This document shows positions 4,955-9,615 of a stretch of DNA of 9,615 nt, one piece after another (positions within the stretch are counted from its first letter, which is position 1; each line of letters begins with the position of its first letter). Position numbers and translations under genes: made by a program. The notes beneath the pieces were generated by a model. The model was given only the letters and a program-made list of their open reading frames with translations, was not told where the DNA came from and ran no database searches. The DNA is from JAIOTH01 sp964639335 (lineage in GTDB: Bacteria > Patescibacteriota > Patescibacteriia > UBA1558 > S5-K13), in the NCBI GenBank assembly GCA_964639335.1, contig CAZXCJ010000039.1, positions 1 through 9,615 on the forward strand. Reading direction: 5' to 3'.

Positions 4955-5158
4955 ATATTAAAATTCTCTTTGGCAATTAAATCTTTCTTATTTAAGAAAG
5001 TTATCAATATTTATTCGATTTATTAATGACATAAAACTGTCTGATAACAGTATTAATAAATGAGATAAAATTGAACTTATTTTCCGAAATGTTGGAAAAC
5101 AAGTTCTCATTTACAGTTATCCGTTTGGAAAACTGTATTGCCCAAAGAGAGTTTTTTT
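4955..5158 (+). ncRNA. Structured RNA upstream of the reverse transcriptase (retron/DRT-like position)
   Basis: An inverted repeat spans 4965-4977 and 5137-5150: CTCTTT pairs AAAGAG, GG pairs CC, one C (5141) bulges, then CAAT pairs ATTG, with an outer U-A and U-G pair (14 Watson-Crick pairs counting 4964-5151 ends as wobble). Inside are four hairpins. H1 is CTTTCTTA/TAAGAAAG (4983-5000). H2 is ATTTATTAAT/ATTAATAAAT (5018-5027/5052-5061) with inner ACTGT/ACAGT (5036-5040/5047-5051). H3 is a 13-base arm pair (5073-5085/5094-5106) with one mismatch and an 8-base loop. H4 is ACAGTT/AACTGT (5113-5118/5131-5136) with inner TCC/GGA and loop GTTT. H4 abuts the closing stem. Seven T residues follow (5152-5158). 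Position and closed multi-branch shape recall retron msr-msd or DRT RNAs; a pure mRNA leader is the alternative. Confidence 0.75.
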
Positions 5159-5180
5159 ATTAGAACTAATTTTAGATTAA

Positions 5181-6416
5181 ATGTTAAAAAAGATATTAGA
5201 TAAAAAAAATATTGAAGGAGCTTATTTTGATTTAATAACTAAGTTTGATGAATTAGGGAAAAGTAATCGCTATACAGGCGTTGATGGTTTATCTCTTAAT
5301 GATTTTGATATTAATTCTGCAAAAACACTTCAGATAATTAAAAAAGAGATGATAAATTTATCCCCACTAAGCCCAGCATTGGAATTTATTATTCCTAAAA
5401 AAAATAAAGGAGAAAGGAAAATTTATATTTATACCGTTAAAGACAGGATCAAAGCGCAGGCAGTACATAGAATAGTAGAACCATTTTTTGAAAATTTATA
5501 TTCAGATTTTTTATTTTCCTATCGCTCTTCTCATCCAAGTTATTATGTAGCCAAAACCATAGTTAAGAGGTATAAAAAATATTTTGGAAAAGATTATATT
5601 TTTTATTTTGACATTTCTAATTATACAGAAAATATAGATAAAGAAATTTTAAGAAAAAAATTGTCAGTAGCGGGGCTCTCCGAAGATGTTATGAAGCTTT
5701 TAGATTTGTTTATAGATAATCCTATTATATCAGATGGAAAAGTTAAGCATTGGAATAAGGGAGTTGTTCAAGGAGTTCCAATAATTGCTTTATTTGCAAA
5801 TATTTATTTAAATGATATTGATAAATATGTTGGTAAGAAAGTTTCTTTATATAGGCGCGTTGGCGACGATTTAATTTTATTTGATAAAGATAAAGAGAAG
5901 ATTAAGTCTTTGAGAAAATATATATTAGAAGAAACATTTAAATTGGGGCTGAAAATAAAAAAAGAAAAAACAATGCTTATAAAAAGCAGCGAGGAATTTA
6001 ATTTTTTAGGGTATAATTTTTCGAACAAAAAAATAAAAATTGGCCAATCTTCTGTTAATAAAGCTATGCTTAATTGGAAAAATAAATTAAAATATTATCC
6101 AGTTTCTAATGAGAAAAAAAATAAGCGACTTGTTGATATATTGTATAAAGATTTAGATTCTATACATAATCAATTCGTTGTATTTATTTCTTCTTATAAG
6201 CAATCTAATGACAAAAAGCAGATTAAAAAAATTTCAGAAAATTTTTTTCATATTTTAACCAAATACTTTTTTAAAAAATATTCAAAACGAAACGAACGTT
6301 TAATGAGAAAATTGATAAAAGTAAAAATTCCATCATTATATAATTATTATTTACAATTTCATAATGGACAAAAAACCATTAAAGAATTATCTTTATCAAA
6401 AAAGAAATATAATTAA
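5181..6416 (+). CDS. Reverse transcriptase of uncertain class, associated with upstream structured RNA
   Basis: 411 residues. Palm and finger motifs appear in order: GVDGLSLNDF (33-42); IPKKNKGERKIYIYTVKDRI (71-90) and the following EPFFENLYSDFLFSYR; FYFDISNYTENID with first catalytic D144; QGVPIIALFANIYL (197-210); VGDD with D229-D230; LGY (276-278). So all three metal-binding Asp are present, but the usual YADD is VGDD. The lysine-rich helical tail (about 290-411) is a thumb-like extension; no HNH endonuclease, no clear maturase domain and no retron VTG were seen. Finger motifs resemble group II-derived RTs, including unknown-group/defence RTs. Start at 5181 lacks a Shine-Dalgarno and is 22 bases past the RNA's U-tract. 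The next gene overlaps its 3' end by 53 bases. Product: cDNA copied from an RNA, presumably the neighbouring one (inference). Confidence 0.9.
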   Translation: MLKKILDKKNIEGAYFDLITKFDELGKSNRYTGVDGLSLNDFDINSAKTLQIIKKEMINLSPLSPALEFIIPKKNKGERKIYIYTVKDRIKAQAVHRIVEPFFENLYSDFLFSYRSSHPSYYVAKTIVKRYKKYFGKDYIFYFDISNYTENIDKEILRKKLSVAGLSEDVMKLLDLFIDNPIISDGKVKHWNKGVVQGVPIIALFANIYLNDIDKYVGKKVSLYRRVGDDLILFDKDKEKIKSLRKYILEETFKLGLKIKKEKTMLIKSSEEFNFLGYNFSNKKIKIGQSSVNKAMLNWKNKLKYYPVSNEKKNKRLVDILYKDLDSIHNQFVVFISSYKQSNDKKQIKKISENFFHILTKYFFKKYSKRNERLMRKLIKVKIPSLYNYYLQFHNGQKTIKELSLSKKKYN

Positions 6417-8079
6417 ACAATCTGCCAGTCCACTTAAATTAGAAGATGGCCAGAAAGAGCATATTAGAATTTTTTTGAGAAAAAATAAAAAACTTTTTAA
6501 GTTGGCTATAATTTTTAGCGCTACGGCAGTTTTTTTACAGGTTTTTATACCATTAATTACCAACTTTTATATAAAAAAATACTCTTTCTTTTTAGAAATT
6601 AATAAATTATTTTTCTCTTTATTTTTTCTTTTGTTTATTCTGGGTTTTTATTTATTGTTCTCATTTTTAAGTATTAAATATGAGAAGACCCTAACAATAT
6701 ATTTTTTGAATTATTTGCGCAGAAAATGGTTTTCTTTTTATCTTAATAAAAGTATTTTTTCTTTAAAAAATAAAGATAAAAGCAAAATCATAACTAAAAT
6801 TTCTTATCATTTTTCTCTTTTACAAATGGGAATTACAAATTCTTTTTTCCCGGCATTTCAAGGGTTATTTTTAATGGTAGGATTATTATTAAGCAGTTTT
6901 TTTATCAGCACCACTCTGCTTTTTATTCTACTTATTATGTTGCCAGTCAATTTATTAGTATTTTTTTTAGGATATATTATTGCTAAATATTATGTTAGTC
7001 AAGATCAAACATTATATTCCAAAATTTTAGTTTTCATTAGTGATACTTTAAATGAATTTAATCTAACAAAGCTAAACAAGAGAGAAAAAAAATCATTAAA
7101 TTATCTTGATGAAATGGTGGACATTGATTCATATTTTCGTATTCAGAGAGAGCTGTGGATAAAATATGGGAATAAGATTATATTTGCCATAGTAGTTTTT
7201 TTGGGAGCGGCGATTTATCTTGTCGAAATTTACCACCCGTTTTTAAAAGTTGAAAGCTCTATGCAATATTTAGTTTATGGTATTTTTTTCGGTTTAATTA
7301 TTAGGCTTGTTTATTTAAGTTTAAGAATTGGTCTGTTTAGCTTTCCTTTAAAATTAGGAATGATATTGTGCATCCCCAAAGAAATTTTTTCATTAAAAAG
7401 AGTTTCAAATTTAAAACAAAAGATTTTAAATATCAGTTTTAAGGCGAAAAAAGCTAAACTTAATTTAAATCAGGATTATATTAAAGATTTAAAGTATGAT
7501 TTTAAGTCAGGAGAACGCATTTTGATATTTGGTCCAGAAAATAGCGGGAAGAGCTTTTTGGGGATAGTTTTTTCTGGGCATGCTCCCCAGGGTATTAGTA
7601 AACCATGGATTGTGAAAGTAAATGATAAAAGATTTTTATATAAAAAGTGGCAAGAATTTTTTATCATGAGCACTTATTTAATTCATCCGAATTTTCAAAG
7701 CGAGGAAAATGTATTAAATATTCTCATGGGCCGTGGTTTTTTCGATGTTTCAAAATTGGATTTTAAAGATATTTTCCAAGTATTAAATAAATATCCAGTT
7801 TTTAACTTTATTACTGGCTACAATAAATCCATCGGACAAAAGGTAGATAAATTGAATTTTTCGCTGATAGATAGGGCCATAATTCAAATGGCTTATGCAT
7901 TATTAAATCCGCCATCAATTTTAGTTATAGATAATTTATGGTTGGATTTAGATTCGACCAGAATTAAAGAAGCCATTTCTGTTTTAGACAAAGAATTAAA
8001 AGACACCATTATAATATTTTTTTCTACTAAAGATAATAATATTTTAGATTATGATCAAAAATATCATCTGGGAAATTAA
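6364..8079 (+). CDS. ABC-exporter-like membrane protein with degenerate ATPase domain
   Basis: 571 residues. About six hydrophobic segments (roughly 45-68, 82-104, 160-180, 183-207, 272-289, 300-320) precede a nucleotide-binding domain at about 365-571, the layout of a type IV ABC exporter half-transporter. Walker A is intact (GPENSGKS, 390-397). Walker B is ILVIDN (519-524), so the catalytic Glu is Asn. The LSGGQ signature is replaced by LNFSL (497-501), although the flanking GYNKSIGQKVDK and QMAYALLNPPSIL still align with ABC proteins. The H-loop His is also missing (FFSTKD). It probably binds ATP but hydrolyses it poorly, or acts in another way. No good alternative start exists, so it overlaps the RT gene by 53 bases; no ribosome site is seen and coupling is likely. 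Substrate unknown. Confidence 0.82.
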   Translation: MDKKPLKNYLYQKRNIIKQSASPLKLEDGQKEHIRIFLRKNKKLFKLAIIFSATAVFLQVFIPLITNFYIKKYSFFLEINKLFFSLFFLLFILGFYLLFSFLSIKYEKTLTIYFLNYLRRKWFSFYLNKSIFSLKNKDKSKIITKISYHFSLLQMGITNSFFPAFQGLFLMVGLLLSSFFISTTLLFILLIMLPVNLLVFFLGYIIAKYYVSQDQTLYSKILVFISDTLNEFNLTKLNKREKKSLNYLDEMVDIDSYFRIQRELWIKYGNKIIFAIVVFLGAAIYLVEIYHPFLKVESSMQYLVYGIFFGLIIRLVYLSLRIGLFSFPLKLGMILCIPKEIFSLKRVSNLKQKILNISFKAKKAKLNLNQDYIKDLKYDFKSGERILIFGPENSGKSFLGIVFSGHAPQGISKPWIVKVNDKRFLYKKWQEFFIMSTYLIHPNFQSEENVLNILMGRGFFDVSKLDFKDIFQVLNKYPVFNFITGYNKSIGQKVDKLNFSLIDRAIIQMAYALLNPPSILVIDNLWLDLDSTRIKEAISVLDKELKDTIIIFFSTKDNNILDYDQKYHLGN

Positions 8080-9523
8080 GAAGATTAGAAAACATAAGAA
8101 AAAAATTATATTTATTCTTTTTTTATTTTTGGTGATTGCCTTAACATTATTATATTTTTCTTCTAAATTAAATTTTGCATATCTTGATTATGATTTTTAT
8201 TTGCCCAAAAAAGAAATAGTTTTAGAAAATGAATTTTTAGGAAAAGTATATTTCAACGATGAAATTGGCGGTTCACAATTTAAAAATTTAATTATAGAAT
8301 CAATAGAAAACGCTAAGCAATCTATTGATTTATTTTTGTATTCCCTTGATATGGATGAAATAGCTGATAGTTTATTGCTTGCCCAAAAAAGAGGAGTTGA
8401 TGTAAATTTAATTTTTGACCAGAGTAAAAAAAATCAACACGACAGAGTTTTTGGCGAAAATTTTAAATTTAACATTTTAAATATGGGAGGCGACATTGAT
8501 AAAGGAGGAGATTACATGCATCATAAATTTGTTATTTTTGATAAAAATACCGACAAAGCTAAATTGTTATTTGGATCTTTTAATTATACTGCTTTGCAAG
8601 AAAAATATGATCCAAGTTTTATTTTAGAGACAGAAGACCAAGACGTTATTAATGCCTTTGTTCAGGAAAATGATTTAATATCCCAGGGGATTAGGGGTTA
8701 TAAAAAGATTAGAGAAAATAGCTATAAACCATTTAATAGAAAGATTCAATATAATAATGGTTTTGTGGAAATTTGGTTTAGTCCAGGTTTTCAAAAAAAT
8801 TCTATTAAACAAAGAATGATTGATTTAATTGCCTCGGCTGAAAATAATATTGATATTATAATTTGGAGAGCCACGGATGATGATATTATTAAGAAAATTT
8901 TAACTAAGGCCCAAGAAGGCGTTAAGGTCAGAATTATTACTGATGATTATTATATTTGGTCTAATGATTCTGTCTTTAAAAAATTAGCTAGAATTATAAA
9001 AGAAAGCAAAATCAAAAATATAGAAATTGTAAGTGATTTATATCGGACCCTAGATTTTCACAATAAAATCCAAACCGAAAAATCATATTTTAACCCCTAT
9101 ATTCATCAACATACTCTAATTGTTGATAATAAAATTGTTTTGTCAGGGACTAATAATTGGACTTATAATGGTTTTTTTAAAAACGATGAGAGTATAATGA
9201 TTTCAGATGTAGATTTCTGGGTTAATGGTTTTAGAAATTCTTTTCAAAAACATTATAGTGATTTAAAAAATCAAAATATAGGTTTTAGTCAAGAAAACAA
9301 TTTAGTTGCCTTGATGGATAATCCAGATTTTTTAGGTCAACGTTTATTGATTTATAATGAATTAAGTGAAGAAGAGAAAGTGCCAGAAAGATGTTTTGAA
9401 ATTGATATTTTAGAAAAAGATTTTTCTTTTAACATTCCACAAAAATGTAATACCATGCAAACGCTACTCTTTATTTTAGATAATGATAACAATTTGATTG
9501 CAAGTGATTATTTGGATTTTTAA
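8051..9523 (+). CDS. Membrane-anchored phospholipase D-superfamily protein (two HKD halves)
   Basis: 490 residues. Lysine/arginine-rich residues 9-18 precede a single hydrophobic helix at about 19-37; the positive-inside rule puts the rest outside the membrane. Two PLD-like halves follow. The first has H157-x-K159-x4-D164 and GSFN (175-178). The second has H352-x-H354-x4-D359 and GTNNW (366-370), so the usual Lys is His. Members include bacterial nucleases (Nuc), phospholipases and cardiolipin synthases. Hydrophilic HKD halves with IDLFLYSLDMDEI-like strands look closer to nuclease-type members, but this is a judgement. A C-terminal region of about 75 residues with two Cys (448, 466) is unassigned; the cysteines could pair outside the cell. 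It starts within the preceding gene (29-base overlap), has no ribosome site and is the last gene of the operon. Confidence 0.85.
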   Translation: MIKNIIWEIKKIRKHKKKIIFILFLFLVIALTLLYFSSKLNFAYLDYDFYLPKKEIVLENEFLGKVYFNDEIGGSQFKNLIIESIENAKQSIDLFLYSLDMDEIADSLLLAQKRGVDVNLIFDQSKKNQHDRVFGENFKFNILNMGGDIDKGGDYMHHKFVIFDKNTDKAKLLFGSFNYTALQEKYDPSFILETEDQDVINAFVQENDLISQGIRGYKKIRENSYKPFNRKIQYNNGFVEIWFSPGFQKNSIKQRMIDLIASAENNIDIIIWRATDDDIIKKILTKAQEGVKVRIITDDYYIWSNDSVFKKLARIIKESKIKNIEIVSDLYRTLDFHNKIQTEKSYFNPYIHQHTLIVDNKIVLSGTNNWTYNGFFKNDESIMISDVDFWVNGFRNSFQKHYSDLKNQNIGFSQENNLVALMDNPDFLGQRLLIYNELSEEEKVPERCFEIDILEKDFSFNIPQKCNTMQTLLFILDNDNNLIASDYLDF

Positions 9524-9532
9524 TTTTTTAAA

Positions 9533-9574
9533 AATAAAAAGCCCTCTTCTATAAAAAAAAGGCCTTGTTTTATT
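9533..9574. terminator. Weak hairpin after the PLD-like gene, possible terminator
   Basis: AATAAAA (9533-9539) pairs with TTTTATT (9568-9574), with GCC/GGC (9541-9543/9561-9563) inside and an asymmetric internal loop between. The position, 10 bases after the stop, fits an operon end, but the stem is poor and the right arm itself supplies the T-rich stretch. Confidence 0.3.
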
Positions 9575-9584
9575 AATCTTTGAT

Positions 9585-9615
9585 CACTTTTTTAAAAATG
9601 GGAATTAGGGGAAGT
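9585..9615. repeat. Possible edge of another dispersed repeat at the window end
   Basis: CACTTTTTTAAAAA (9585-9598) is identical to 3644-3657, and the following GGGAATTAGGGGAAG is purine-rich like the repeat elements at 108-446 and 3209-3466. The window ends before this can be confirmed. Confidence 0.3.

Noticed and set aside
4983..5000. H1 hairpin as folD's terminator
   Set aside because: It lies about 80 bases after the folD stop, downstream of a promoter, and no T-tract follows; it fits better as part of the structured RNA.
5804..6028. Minus-strand open frame of 74 codons
   Set aside because: Antisense to the RT catalytic region; shadow of a well-supported gene.
5181..6416. Diversity-generating retroelement
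   Set aside because: No template/variable repeat pair with adenine-biased differences, no accessory Avd gene and no C-type-lectin target gene; the RT has QGVPI rather than the DGR-type motif.
4955..6416. Canonical retron
   Set aside because: Layout is similar, but the RT lacks a VTG motif and has VGDD, and the RNA has several short hairpins rather than one long msd stem. Kept as RT-associated RNA of unknown class.
4955..6450. Group II intron
   Set aside because: No domain V-like hairpin after the RT (the next gene overlaps its end), no maturase or HNH domain recognised, and no flanking exon interruption.
7476..7673. Minus-strand open frame of 65 codons
   Set aside because: Antisense to the nucleotide-binding domain of the ABC-like gene; no expression signals.

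Overview
The window is about 9.6 kb of AT-rich DNA with tightly packed genes, short spacers, overlapping reading frames and few Shine-Dalgarno sites. Gene content (a pared-down FolD, an L,D-transpeptidase with paired N-terminal modules and calcium repeats, an HTH/Fic pair) and GC-rich hairpin repeats between AT-rich genes suggest a Candidate Phyla Radiation (Patescibacteria, Parcubacteria-like) bacterium. That placement is an inference from style, not a marker-gene result. TGA is a stop at the end of folD, so the code looks standard.

Left region (1-3470). A possible C-terminal scrap of a plus-strand gene (3-59) is followed by a hairpin-rich repeat element (about 108-446). Four minus-strand genes come next: a Doc/Fic toxin and its HTH antitoxin (477-1188), a YgjP-type metallopeptidase (1345-1866) and a secreted L,D-transpeptidase (1873-3057). 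The toxin-antitoxin pair has a good promoter whose -35 box lies inside a perfect palindrome, with a second related palindrome 39 bp away; this looks like autoregulation. A second, inverted copy of the repeat element (about 3209-3466) closes the block and runs into a remnant resembling a DUF559 endonuclease C-terminus.

Middle (3691-4900). A 73-residue two-helix membrane protein on the minus strand has a perfect AGGAGG site and a textbook terminator. It diverges from folD, whose NADP-binding pocket is altered.

Right region (4920-9523). This is the most unusual part. A promoter at 4920-4948 is predicted to start transcription just before a compact, highly structured RNA (about 4964-5158). That RNA has a 14-bp closing stem with one bulge, at least four internal hairpins and a U-tract at the end. 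It lies 22 bp upstream of a reverse transcriptase gene. The RT gene overlaps a six-helix ABC-exporter-like protein with a degenerate ATPase site, which in turn overlaps a membrane-anchored phospholipase D-superfamily protein. The arrangement of structured RNA then RT resembles retrons and defence-associated RTs, but the RT shows neither a retron VTG motif nor DGR signatures, and I know of no described system combining RT, ABC-like and PLD-like proteins. The function (defence, DNA uptake or other) is open.
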